Source: Nitrobacteraceae bacterium AZCC 2146 (lineage in GTDB: Bacteria; Pseudomonadota; Alphaproteobacteria; Rhizobiales; Xanthobacteraceae). From it: DNA of 64,000 nt. A program made the translations under genes and the position numbers. A model generated the notes under the pieces. That model ran no database searches, was not told where the DNA came from, and saw only the letters and a program-made list of their open reading frames with translations. Of the stretch, positions 46,548 through 55,041 are shown piece by piece. Position 1 is the first letter of the stretch. Each line of letters starts with the position of its first letter. Where the stretch lies: assembly GCA_036924855.1 (NCBI GenBank), contig JBAGRP010000001.1, positions 5,816,001-5,880,000 on the forward strand. The letters run 5' to 3'.

Positions 46548-48155
46548 ATGTGTAGTTCGTACTTTCCAAAGGTGAGGGAAAGACTACGAGCTTCGTTGGG
46601 GCCAACTTTACGCGCGCACAATTGCGGCGTGTGCCGACCAACGGTACGCATGCTGGGCCGGGGGTCCAACATTTGGCTGACACACATGCATGGCACCGTA
46701 GCTCACAGGAAGCTGAGGTTCGGCCCTTTCGAACTTTCGATTGGCGAGAGGGTGCTCCGGCGCGACGATCAGGCGCTCCCCCTCGGGAGTCGGGCGCTGG
46801 ATATTTTGAGCTATCTCGTCGAGCGTCCGGGTGAGGTCATCGCGAAGCAGGAGCTGATCGATCACGTCTGGTCCGACGTAACCGTTGAGGAGGGGAGCCT
46901 CCGGGTCCACGTGGCCGCAATCCGCAAGGCGCTTGGTGACGGCCAATTTGGCAATCGATACATCGCAAACATCAAGGGACGGGGCTATTCGTTCGTCGGC
47001 GCCGTCGTCCCGCTCGCTGGTGGCACGGAAAGCAGGAACGCTAAGTTCCGGCACCCAGGCAGGCTCCCCGTGCGACCGATCACGATGATTGGGCGCCAAA
47101 CCGTGATCAGCGAGGTTAGCGACAAGCTTCGAGATGAGCGGTTCGTAACACTGCTCGGCCCGGGCGGCATTGGCAAGACGACCATTGCCTTGGCCGTTGC
47201 CCGCGCCGTTGCCGAGGAGTTTGCCGGGAAAGTCCATTTTGTTGACTTGGAAAGCCTCACCGATCCACGGCATGTTGCGGGGGCCGTCGCGATATCTTTG
47301 GGACTTGCACTCAAATCGAAAGATCCCGGCCTGGAACTGCTCGACTTCGTTCGCTCGCAGAAGCTTCTTATCATTCTCGATAGCTGTGAGCACGTGATCG
47401 AGACGGTCGCGTTGCTTGCCGAGCAACTCTACCAGGAATCGGAGCAGGTCTATCTTCTGGCCACGAGTCGCGAATTGCTGAAAGTAGGGGGCGAGCATTG
47501 TTGCCGGGTTCTTCCCCTTGATTTTCCACCAGATGGCTCGGAGCAAACGGCAAATGTCGTGCTTCGATATCCGTCAGTGCAGTTGCTCGTACAACGCGTG
47601 GCGGCGAGGGCCGGAAGCGTCGTTCTCACCGACGAGGAGGCGCCGTTTGTCGCGGAAATGTGCCGAAAGCTGGATGGCATACCCTTGGCAATTGAGCTGG
47701 CTGCGGGTCAGGTGGCCGCCCTCGGTCTCAAGAACACCGTTGCTCGGCTGGAGTTGCTGAAATTGGCCCATCGATCGGCTGTTGCCAGACATCAGACGCT
47801 GAAGGCGACATTGGATTGGAGCTACAATCTGCTGTCTGACGGAGAGAGGATTGTTCTTCGACGCATAGCCCCTTTCGTTGGCCAATTCACCCTTGAGGGC
47901 GCGCGGTATGTAGCAGGCGAAATCGGCATAGGAACCGGAGAAATTTTTGACGCGATCGCCGGCCTGGTCGAGAAATCATTGATAGGAACTCGAGTCGACG
48001 AAACGCAGGCACGCTATCGATTGCTGGACACTACGCGGGCATATGCGCTCGAAAAATTGGAGGAGCATGCCGAAGTCGACGTAGTCCTCCGCCGGCATGC
48101 GGAATTCGTCGCCGGCTACCTCGAAACTGCGCTGTTGTCCCTGGCAAAGGGCTAA
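46548..48155 (+). CDS. Winged-helix/NB-ARC type ATPase regulator, C-terminally short
   Basis: 535 residues as drawn. The true start may be ATG 46686, just before the first conserved segment. An OmpR-type winged helix comes first (LRFGPFELSIGERVLRRDDQ, RALDILSYLVERPGEVI, IRKALGDG, NIKGRGYSFVG). An NB-ARC/STAND ATPase follows, with P-loop GPGGIGKTTIA, Walker B KLLIILDSCEHV and LLATSRE. The family usually continues with 300-400 residues of TPR-like repeats for ligand sensing. Here the protein ends at SLAKG, so the sensor part is missing or lost. Confidence 0.8.
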   Translation: MCSSYFPKVRERLRASLGPTLRAHNCGVCRPTVRMLGRGSNIWLTHMHGTVAHRKLRFGPFELSIGERVLRRDDQALPLGSRALDILSYLVERPGEVIAKQELIDHVWSDVTVEEGSLRVHVAAIRKALGDGQFGNRYIANIKGRGYSFVGAVVPLAGGTESRNAKFRHPGRLPVRPITMIGRQTVISEVSDKLRDERFVTLLGPGGIGKTTIALAVARAVAEEFAGKVHFVDLESLTDPRHVAGAVAISLGLALKSKDPGLELLDFVRSQKLLIILDSCEHVIETVALLAEQLYQESEQVYLLATSRELLKVGGEHCCRVLPLDFPPDGSEQTANVVLRYPSVQLLVQRVAARAGSVVLTDEEAPFVAEMCRKLDGIPLAIELAAGQVAALGLKNTVARLELLKLAHRSAVARHQTLKATLDWSYNLLSDGERIVLRRIAPFVGQFTLEGARYVAGEIGIGTGEIFDAIAGLVEKSLIGTRVDETQARYRLLDTTRAYALEKLEEHAEVDVVLRRHAEFVAGYLETALLSLAKG

Positions 48156-48339
48156 AGTGTTAATCGGCGTGGGCCCGACGCCGACTGGCGAGCTTAGCTT
48201 TTGATCTTTCAAGTGATGGAGGGGCAATCTTTGACGCCTATTTCAATTGAATGTGCAGGAGCCGACAAGTCGGCGCACGTTCCTCCAAGCGGTGAAACAT
48301 TTACGCGTCTAAGCTGGTACGAATGCCCGCGGCGGGCAA

Positions 48340-48550
48340 GAATGGGCAGTCAACAAAGGAGGCACTTTCCAGTAGGTGCAAGTCCCACCCGGCAAACGCT
48401 CCTGCCGGAAGCAACCGGAGCAGTCGTGGAGGTAACGAAATCGCTGAAGCTCTGGTGAGCGTGCCACGAATTGTTGACTGCGCGAGTGTGCAGGCCGTAA
48501 CGCGAGTGATCGCCTAGCAAGCCTCCTCAAGCACTTCCATCAGGAGGCCT
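48340..48550 (+). promoter_or_regulatory. Structured leader upstream of the giant kinase; sequestered ribosome site
   Basis: Several nested pairings are visible. GGTG/CACC at 48375-48378 and 48386-48389 enclose CAAGTCC. CCGGC/GCCGG lie at 48389-48393 and 48404-48408. GCAGTC/GACTGC at 48420-48425 and 48476-48481 have GTGG/CCAC inside. GCCTCCT (48521-48527) pairs with AGGAGGC (48542-48548), the ribosome site of the ATG at 48553. The GTGCAAGTCCCACCCGG stretch resembles domain I of bacterial group II introns, so this may be an intron 5' relic reused as a leader. Identity is uncertain. Confidence 0.45.
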
Positions 48551-48552
48551 TC

Positions 48553-49029
48553 ATGAACGAGCTCTCAGGCTACGTATTCTCGTCGCTGCGGGAGGGCGAC
48601 ATCGCTCTATACCGGGGCTCTGGCAACGGCTTGACGCCGATCCTGCTGGTTGTCGCAGAAGAAACCTCGCCCGGTTGCGTCGAGCGACTTGAACACGAAT
48701 ATGCGCTCAAGTCCGAACTTGACGCCGACTGGGCGGCGCGACCCGTCGCGCTTACGCACGATAACGGCCGTATGACGCTGGTGCTTGAGGATCCCGGCGG
48801 TACGCCGCTCGATCGACTGCTTGGCCGGCCACTGGACGTATCGCATTTCCTGGGCATCGCGATCCCGCTCGCGGGCGCGCTCCGCCATGTGCATGAGCGT
48901 GGCCTCATCCATAAGGACATCAAGCCGGCAAATATTCTGGTGGAATCGGCAAGCAGCGGCGTGTGGCTGACGGGGTTGCGGCATCGCTTCGCGTCTGCCG
49001 CGCGAGCGCCAGACGCTAGAGCCGCCTGA
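48553..49029 (+). pseudogene. Giant hybrid kinase, N-terminal Ser/Thr kinase part (separated by frameshift)
   Basis: 158 codons from ATG 48553 behind AGGAGG. The N-lobe is degenerate (YALKSELDADWAARPVALTH). The catalytic loop is present as HERGLIHKDIKPANILVE. The next conserved motif begins VWLTG and then the frame is lost near 48978. Removing one base there gives LTGFGIASRLPRERQ and joins this frame directly to the ORF starting at 49055. Even when repaired, the metal-binding Asp of DFG is Gly, so phosphotransfer by this domain is doubtful. It should be read as one gene with the next entry. Confidence 0.8.
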
Positions 49030-49054
49030 GACTATCAGCGGTACACTCGCCTAC

Positions 49055-52000
49055 ATGGCGCCGGAGCAGACAGGCCGGATGAACCGCTCGGTGGACTCCC
49101 GTAGCGACCTCTATGCTCTGGGTGTCACCTTTTACGAGCTCTTGACCGGCGCGTTGCCCTTCACCGCCGCTGACCCGATCGAGTTGATCCACTGTCACAT
49201 CGCGCGAGAGCCTGTCCCGCTGGACGAGTTTGCAAGGGCGGTGCCGGCTCCGCTCTCGATGATGGTCATGAAGCTTCTCGCGAAGACCGCCGAGGAGCGC
49301 TACCAGACCGCAGCAGGAGTCGAGGCGGATCTGCGCAAGTGCCTGACTGCCTGGGAGTCGTTCGGGCGGATCGAGCCGTTCCCGCTTGGTCTGCAGGACG
49401 CGTCGGACCGGCTGATGATCCCGGAGAAGCTGTACGGACGCGAGGGCGAGATCGCCACCCTGCTCGCTGCCTTCGATCGTGTCGTGAAGCATGGCGGTTC
49501 GGAGCTCGTTCTGGTCTCTGGCTACTCGGGCATCGGCAAGTCGTCGGTCGTCAACGAACTGCACAAGGTCATCGTGCTGCCTCGCGGCATCTTCATTTCG
49601 GGAAAATTCGACCAGCGGCTCCGCGATACCCCCCATGCGACCCTGGCTCAGGCGTTTCAGGGACTGATTCAACAGTTGCTGAACGGCCACGCGGACGACA
49701 TCGCCCGCTGGCGAGGCGCGATCAAGGAAGCTGTCGGCAATCAGGGCCGTCTGCTGACCGACCTCATTCCCAACCTGGGTCGACTGATCGGCCCACAGCC
49801 CACCGTAGCGGTCCTCTCGCCCGTCGACGCCCAACTGCGGTTTCAGACCGTGTTCCAGCGGTTCGTCGGCGTGTTTGCGAGGGCGGAACACCCGCTCGTC
49901 ATTTTCGTTGATGACCTGCAATGGCTCGATCCGGCCACGCTGACGCTCATCGAATATCTTCTCCTCCATCCCGACACGCGTCACCTGTTGCTCATCGGCG
50001 CATATCGCGACAACGAGGTCGACCCGGCACATCCGCTGATGCTCAAGCTGGAGGATCTGCGCCAAGCCGGCGCGAAAGTCGATCAGATCGTCCTCGGCCC
50101 GCTCTCGGTCGACGACATCAGCCAACTGCTGTGCGACACGTTGCGGCGTGCGCCCGACGAAATGCGGCGGTTCGCTGAGCTGGTGCACAGGAGAAGCGGC
50201 GGCGGCAATCCCTTTTTCGCCGGACAGTTCCTCGCCAGCCTCGCCGAAGAACGGCTGATCGAGTTCAGTCCGTTCTCGCGGTCGTGGACGTGGCATTTGG
50301 ACGCTATCGTCGACAACAAGAGATTCAGCGACAATCCGGTGGACCTGATGATCGGCAGGTTGCGGCGTCTTGCTCCAGAGGCGCAGGAAGCGTTGAAGCT
50401 GCTCGCCTGCCTGGGAAATCACGCGGACTTTGCGACCTTGGCAAAGCTGCGCACCGAATCCGGCGAAGCGATGCATGCAAGTTTTCGCGACGCGGTCCGC
50501 GCCGGCGCCGCTGTCCCCCGCGAGGGAAGCTACCGGTTCTTCCATGATCGGGTTCAGGAGGCCGCCTATGCGCTGATTCCGGCGGAAGGTCGTGCCGAAC
50601 TCCATCTGAAGATCGCACGGCTCCTTGTCGCGGAGACCGCGCAGGAGAGGGTCGCGGAGAAGATCTACGACCTCGTCAACCAGTTGAACCTTGGCTCGGC
50701 TCTCATTTCCGAGTGGCCCGAGAAGGTGCGCGCGGCCGAACTCAATTTTGTTGCAGGCCGGAAGGCGAAAGCCTCGACCGCCTATGCTGCGGCCTCCACC
50801 TACCTTGCAGCAGGTATCGCCGTTCTGTCGGACGAAGGGTGGCAGAGATCCTATGACTTGGCATTGGGCCTGTTCCTGGAACGGGCGGAATGCGAGATCC
50901 TCAACTCGAATTTGGAGCAGGCCGCAGGACTCGTCGAGGCGTTGCTGATCAAGGCGCGATCGAAGATCGATCATGCCGAGATCTGTCGTCTGCGCATCAT
51001 GCTTCAATTGAGGCAAGGCGACTACGCCCCGGCGGTCCGCACGGCGCTCGAATGCCTGCGCACGTTCGGTGTCGATCTGCCGGACTCGCCGACGCCGGAA
51101 CAGATGCGGGCAGAATACGAGGAGATGCGCCGGGCGGTCGGCGATCGCCCGATCGAGAGCCTGGTTGACCTGCCGATGATGGACGACCTGGAGATGCGGG
51201 CGGTCATGAAGCTCTTCAGCGGATTGGGCAATTTGGCCTATCACGCTGACCTTGACCTGTACCACATGATCTCCTGCTGGATGGTCAAGCTGAGCTGTCG
51301 TCATGGCACGAGCGAGTACTCCACGATCGGCTATGGTGCGGTCGCCATAGTCCTTGGTCCGGCATTCCATCGCTTCGCAGACGGGGAGGCATTTGCACGG
51401 TTGGCGGTCGCGGTTGCCGAACGATACGGGTTCACCGCACAAAAGGCGGGCGCACATTTCCTCATGCAAATGGCGGTCCTGTGGACGCGTCCAATCGAAG
51501 ATGCCCTGACCTGCCTTGAGGCCGCGATCCGATCTGTCGCGGAAACCGGCGAGATGGTCTACGCCTGCTGGAACCGGCAACATCGCCTCTCCGATCTGAT
51601 GGCGCGCGGCGATCCTCTCGACCAGGTGTGGCTCGAGTCGGCAAGCGCCCTGGATTTCGTCCGCAAATACAAATTCGGTCAGTTAGTCATCTTGAGCATC
51701 CAGGGTTTCGTCCAAAGCCTTCGCGGCGGAGCGGGCAGCAGCGCGCCCCTCGACGAGACGGCGCTCGAAGCACGAGTACTCCGGGGCGGCGTTCCTCTCG
51801 TCGCCTGCTTTCACTGGATCCTGCAATTGCAGCGGCACGTTTTGCTGGGCAACGCGGAGAGAGCCCTTGAATTTGCCGCCAAGGCGAAGCCGATTCTCTG
51901 GTCGGCGCGTCTCAATCTTCAGTCGATGGATTACTGCTTTTATCATTCTCTTGCCATTGCCGCAGTCTTTCAAGCGTCCTCGCCGGAGAGACGGGCAGAG

Positions 52001-54049
52001 CTTCGCGAGGACCTCATTGCACACCTGGGGTCGTTTCAGCGATGGGCGGCGAGCTGCCCGGCGACATTCGCGCACAAACACGCGTTGATCTCGGCGGAAT
52101 TGGGGCGCCTGGAAGGACGGGACATCGAGGCCATGCCGCTGTACGAGCAGGCGATCCGCTTGGCGGCGGAGCGCGGCTTCCTCCAGGACCAGGCGCTCGC
52201 CAGCGAATTGGCAGCTCGATTCTACCGCCTTCGCGGTCTCGAAAAGGTGGCAGGTACTTTTTTGGACGAGGCCCGCGACTGCTACGTCCGCTGGGGCGCC
52301 TGGGCTAAGGTCGCTCAGCTCGACAAGAGCCACCCCCGGATCCGACAACAGGCATCATTGGCCGCAAAGCCCACCATTGAGACGTCTGTCGAGCGGTTGG
52401 ATCTGACCACGGTCATCAAGATGTCGGAAGCCGTGGCCGGCGAAATCGTCCTCGAGAGGTTAATCGAGACGCTGATGACTATTGCGGTCGAGCATGCCGG
52501 GGCCGACCGCGGCCTCCTGATTCTCCCTCACGGCGGCGAAAACCGGATCGAGGCGGTCGCGAGGAGCGGTCGCGATCGTGTCAGGGTCCATCTTCTCGGA
52601 ACACCGGTGACGCCGTCGGAATTGCCCGTGTTGGTCCTTGAGCAAGTCATCCGCACTCAGAGCCAAGTGATTCTGGATGACGCCCGCAGGGAGAACGCGT
52701 TTGCCGAAGATGAATACATAGGCCGCAAACAGGCGCGGTCGCTTCTTTGCTTGCCGTTGCTGAAACAGGCCGAGCTGATCGGCGTAATGTATCTTGAAAA
52801 CAGCCTGGCGTCACATGTGTTCACGCCGGCGCGGATTGCGGTGCTGAAGCTGCTCGCCTCACAGGCGGCTATCGCGCTCGAGAACGCCCGGCTGTACAGT
52901 GACGTCGCAGAACGTGAGGCGAAAATCCAGCGCCTGGTCGACGCTAACATCATCGGGATTTTCATCTCGAGTCGGAAGGGTGAAATCATTGAAGCCAACG
53001 ACGCGTTCTTCAAGATGGTGGGATACGATCGGGAGGATCTCGCCGCGGGCAATATGCGCTTGACCGACTTGACCCCGCCGGAATGGCGCGCCAGCACCGC
53101 CCGCCCCCTAGAGGGAATAGACACGATTGGGGCGGTCCAACCTTATGAAAAGGAGTACTTGCGCAAGGACGGCAGCCGCGTGCCTGTGCTGATGGGATCG
53201 GCCGCGTTCGACGAACAGCGAGACCAAGGTGTTGCCTTTGTGCTTGATCTGACCGAGCGCAAGCGCGCGGAGGCAGAGGCGCGCGAAAGCGAGCGGCGAT
53301 ATCGCGAGACGCTAATGGAACTCGCGCATGCCAACCGCGTAGCGACGACAGGACAGCTGACGTCATCAATCGCGCATGAAGTGAACCAGCCGATCACAGC
53401 GGCAGTCACGTACGCGCTAGCCGCACGGCGTTTCTTAAGCGCTGAGCCACCGAATTTTCGCGAGGTGGATGACGCGCTCGCTCTTATTGTCAAGGAGGGG
53501 AATCGCGCAGGCGAGGTCGTTGGGCGAATCCGCGCACTCATTAAGAAAGCGCCCGCACGAAAAGACGCCGTAGAGATCAACGATGCCATCCTCGAGGTTA
53601 TTGCTCTCACCCGTACAGAAGCCGCACACAATAGCGTCTCGGTGCGGACGCAGTTGGCGGAGGGCTTGCCGCGTGTCCAGGGTGATCGGGTCCAGTTGCA
53701 ACAGGTACTAGTTAATTTGATCATCAATGCCATCGAAGCGATGCGCGACATTGGCGAAAAGGAGCGGGAATTGCTCATCAGCAGCCGTAACGAACCGGAT
53801 GGCGTGTCAGTCGAGGTGCGAGATTCGGGTCCAGGCTTCGCGCCAGCGGATCTTGATCGCGTGTTCGAGGCGTTCTACACCACGAAACCGGACGGTTTGG
53901 GGCTTGGGCTGTCGATCTGTCGGTCGATCATTGAAGCGCATAACGGACGATTGTGGGCGAGCGCGAACCTGCCCCGTGGCGCTATCTTTCGCTTCACTGC
54001 GCCTGCTCATCCGGCCGCCGTGGAATGCCGCTTCGGATTCGCGACGTAG
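49055..54049 (+). CDS. Giant hybrid kinase: Ser/Thr kinase C-lobe, AAA ATPase, TPR-like, GAF, PAS, histidine kinase
   Basis: 1,664 codons, open throughout. In order: kinase C-lobe (MAPEQTGRMNRSVDSRSDLY, about 1-95); AAA ATPase with Walker A SGYSGIGKSSV and Walker B VIFVDDLQWLD (about 125-400); long helical TPR-like region (about 450-1090); GAF (LDLTTVIKMSEAVAGEIVLE, about 1110-1280); PAS (DANIIGIFISSRKGEIIEAN); HisKA with the phospho-acceptor in SIAHEVNQPITAA; HATPase_c (NLIINAIEAM, GLGLGLSICR). With the upstream 158 codons this is the trifunctional Ser/Thr kinase/ATPase/histidine kinase family of about 1,830 residues. The histidine kinase end duplicates that of the PAS kinase at 43-44.6 kb. 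Whether it is made depends on the frameshift at 48978. Confidence 0.85.
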   Translation: MAPEQTGRMNRSVDSRSDLYALGVTFYELLTGALPFTAADPIELIHCHIAREPVPLDEFARAVPAPLSMMVMKLLAKTAEERYQTAAGVEADLRKCLTAWESFGRIEPFPLGLQDASDRLMIPEKLYGREGEIATLLAAFDRVVKHGGSELVLVSGYSGIGKSSVVNELHKVIVLPRGIFISGKFDQRLRDTPHATLAQAFQGLIQQLLNGHADDIARWRGAIKEAVGNQGRLLTDLIPNLGRLIGPQPTVAVLSPVDAQLRFQTVFQRFVGVFARAEHPLVIFVDDLQWLDPATLTLIEYLLLHPDTRHLLLIGAYRDNEVDPAHPLMLKLEDLRQAGAKVDQIVLGPLSVDDISQLLCDTLRRAPDEMRRFAELVHRRSGGGNPFFAGQFLASLAEERLIEFSPFSRSWTWHLDAIVDNKRFSDNPVDLMIGRLRRLAPEAQEALKLLACLGNHADFATLAKLRTESGEAMHASFRDAVRAGAAVPREGSYRFFHDRVQEAAYALIPAEGRAELHLKIARLLVAETAQERVAEKIYDLVNQLNLGSALISEWPEKVRAAELNFVAGRKAKASTAYAAASTYLAAGIAVLSDEGWQRSYDLALGLFLERAECEILNSNLEQAAGLVEALLIKARSKIDHAEICRLRIMLQLRQGDYAPAVRTALECLRTFGVDLPDSPTPEQMRAEYEEMRRAVGDRPIESLVDLPMMDDLEMRAVMKLFSGLGNLAYHADLDLYHMISCWMVKLSCRHGTSEYSTIGYGAVAIVLGPAFHRFADGEAFARLAVAVAERYGFTAQKAGAHFLMQMAVLWTRPIEDALTCLEAAIRSVAETGEMVYACWNRQHRLSDLMARGDPLDQVWLESASALDFVRKYKFGQLVILSIQGFVQSLRGGAGSSAPLDETALEARVLRGGVPLVACFHWILQLQRHVLLGNAERALEFAAKAKPILWSARLNLQSMDYCFYHSLAIAAVFQASSPERRAELREDLIAHLGSFQRWAASCPATFAHKHALISAELGRLEGRDIEAMPLYEQAIRLAAERGFLQDQALASELAARFYRLRGLEKVAGTFLDEARDCYVRWGAWAKVAQLDKSHPRIRQQASLAAKPTIETSVERLDLTTVIKMSEAVAGEIVLERLIETLMTIAVEHAGADRGLLILPHGGENRIEAVARSGRDRVRVHLLGTPVTPSELPVLVLEQVIRTQSQVILDDARRENAFAEDEYIGRKQARSLLCLPLLKQAELIGVMYLENSLASHVFTPARIAVLKLLASQAAIALENARLYSDVAEREAKIQRLVDANIIGIFISSRKGEIIEANDAFFKMVGYDREDLAAGNMRLTDLTPPEWRASTARPLEGIDTIGAVQPYEKEYLRKDGSRVPVLMGSAAFDEQRDQGVAFVLDLTERKRAEAEARESERRYRETLMELAHANRVATTGQLTSSIAHEVNQPITAAVTYALAARRFLSAEPPNFREVDDALALIVKEGNRAGEVVGRIRALIKKAPARKDAVEINDAILEVIALTRTEAAHNSVSVRTQLAEGLPRVQGDRVQLQQVLVNLIINAIEAMRDIGEKERELLISSRNEPDGVSVEVRDSGPGFAPADLDRVFEAFYTTKPDGLGLGLSICRSIIEAHNGRLWASANLPRGAIFRFTAPAHPAAVECRFGFAT

Positions 54050-54172
54050 CAGACGTGAAGTCTAGCAGGCACCCTGATCACCCGTGGTGAGACGCAGTGG
54101 GACCGTTCCGCGAGATGCAGGTTTAAGCGCCTGCGCTAGGCAACGCGAGGGCTACGCGGCTTTGTCAGCGTC
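53316..54172 (+). repeat. Duplicated kinase-end segment, copy 2
   Basis: Partner of 43855-44735. After the stop codon the similarity continues about 120 bases and, on the minus strand, ends in a relic of the FixJ-like regulator C-terminus (ADADKAA then stop). The copied unit therefore came from a locus that had a kinase and regulator end to end. Confidence 0.85.
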
Positions 54173-54513
54173 AGCGAGCGCCACAAGCTGCCTCAACGAA
54201 CCGCAATAGCAGCTGCGCGCGAACACCGTTATCAATTCGACGGCACGGGGCACGACAAAACCGCGGAGAAAACGTCATGAATGCTCCCTACACGATTTTG
54301 CATCGCTGTCTATTCACACGGTCTTGGTCGCCGCGCTGAGGCGAAGCTGCTTCCGAGTCCGCAGCAATAGCCAAGTCGCAGCAAACGTCTCCAAGCGGCG
54401 GGACGAATTCTAGGGCTTAATGAACAAGTTCGATCCAACAGCTGTTCCCATAGGAACGTTGAAGGTGGCGAGAGGAGCAACCAAGACATGTCGGTGGAAA
54501 GCGGAGGCAATTC
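54173..54513. other. Intergenic, no gene seen
   Basis: Short frames only. Must contain the promoter of the flavodoxin/oxidoreductase operon; no clear site recognised. Confidence 0.5.
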
Positions 54514-55038
54514 GTGAACAACACCGCCAATGCCGCCGAGGCCGTCCCGCACTTCATTCAGCGTCGAGTCCTCCAGATCGTCTTTGCTTCGACTAGCGGT
54601 CACACGGAGTACGTGGTGGAGACGCTGATCGATTCTTTGAAGAGCATTACCCCAGGCTGGGAGATCGAGGAAACGATGGCCGAGAAAGCGCAGCCACAGG
54701 ATTTGCTAAGCGGAGATGTGCTCCTGCTCGCCTCCTCGACCTGGAATACCGGGAGCATCGAGGGACAATTGAACCGACACATGTGGGTGCTGCTCCATGA
54801 CAAGGCGAAGACTTTGGACTTAGCCGGCAAACCGTGTGCGTGCATCGGGCTCGGGGACCATCGATACTTCTACACGGCGCGAGCGGCGGATCATTTGCAG
54901 CACTACGTTAAGGCCCATCATGGCCGGCTGATTGTTCCAACGCTTAAAATCATAGACGAACCCTACGGCCAGGAGGAGGCAGTAAGAGTTTGGGGCAAGC
55001 AATTGGTGGATGCTTCGAAGCAAGCAGATTGGTGTTAG
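54514..55038 (+). CDS. Flavodoxin-domain protein
   Basis: 174 residues from GTG 54514 with GGAGG 6 bases upstream. The FMN phosphate loop is FASTSGHTEYV near residues 24-34, followed by LLLASSTWNTGSIEGQLN and IGLGDHRYFYTARAADHLQ, the two isoalloxazine-contacting loops of flavodoxins. A 15-residue N-terminal extension precedes the first strand. The gene ends 3 bases before the 2-oxoacid oxidoreductase genes, so it is probably the dedicated electron carrier for that enzyme in place of a ferredoxin. Confidence 0.85.
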   Translation: MNNTANAAEAVPHFIQRRVLQIVFASTSGHTEYVVETLIDSLKSITPGWEIEETMAEKAQPQDLLSGDVLLLASSTWNTGSIEGQLNRHMWVLLHDKAKTLDLAGKPCACIGLGDHRYFYTARAADHLQHYVKAHHGRLIVPTLKIIDEPYGQEEAVRVWGKQLVDASKQADWC

Positions 55039-55041
55039 GCG

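Noticed and set aside
48340..48550. Cobalamin or other known riboswitch
   Set aside because: Neither the B12 box nor any other riboswitch core could be matched by eye; only generic stems and a group II intron-like stretch are seen.
49016..51583. 855-codon open frame on the minus strand
   Set aside because: It is antisense to the giant kinase in a GC-rich codon-phase artefact, has no domain, and the plus-strand frame shows clear ATPase and TPR-like content.
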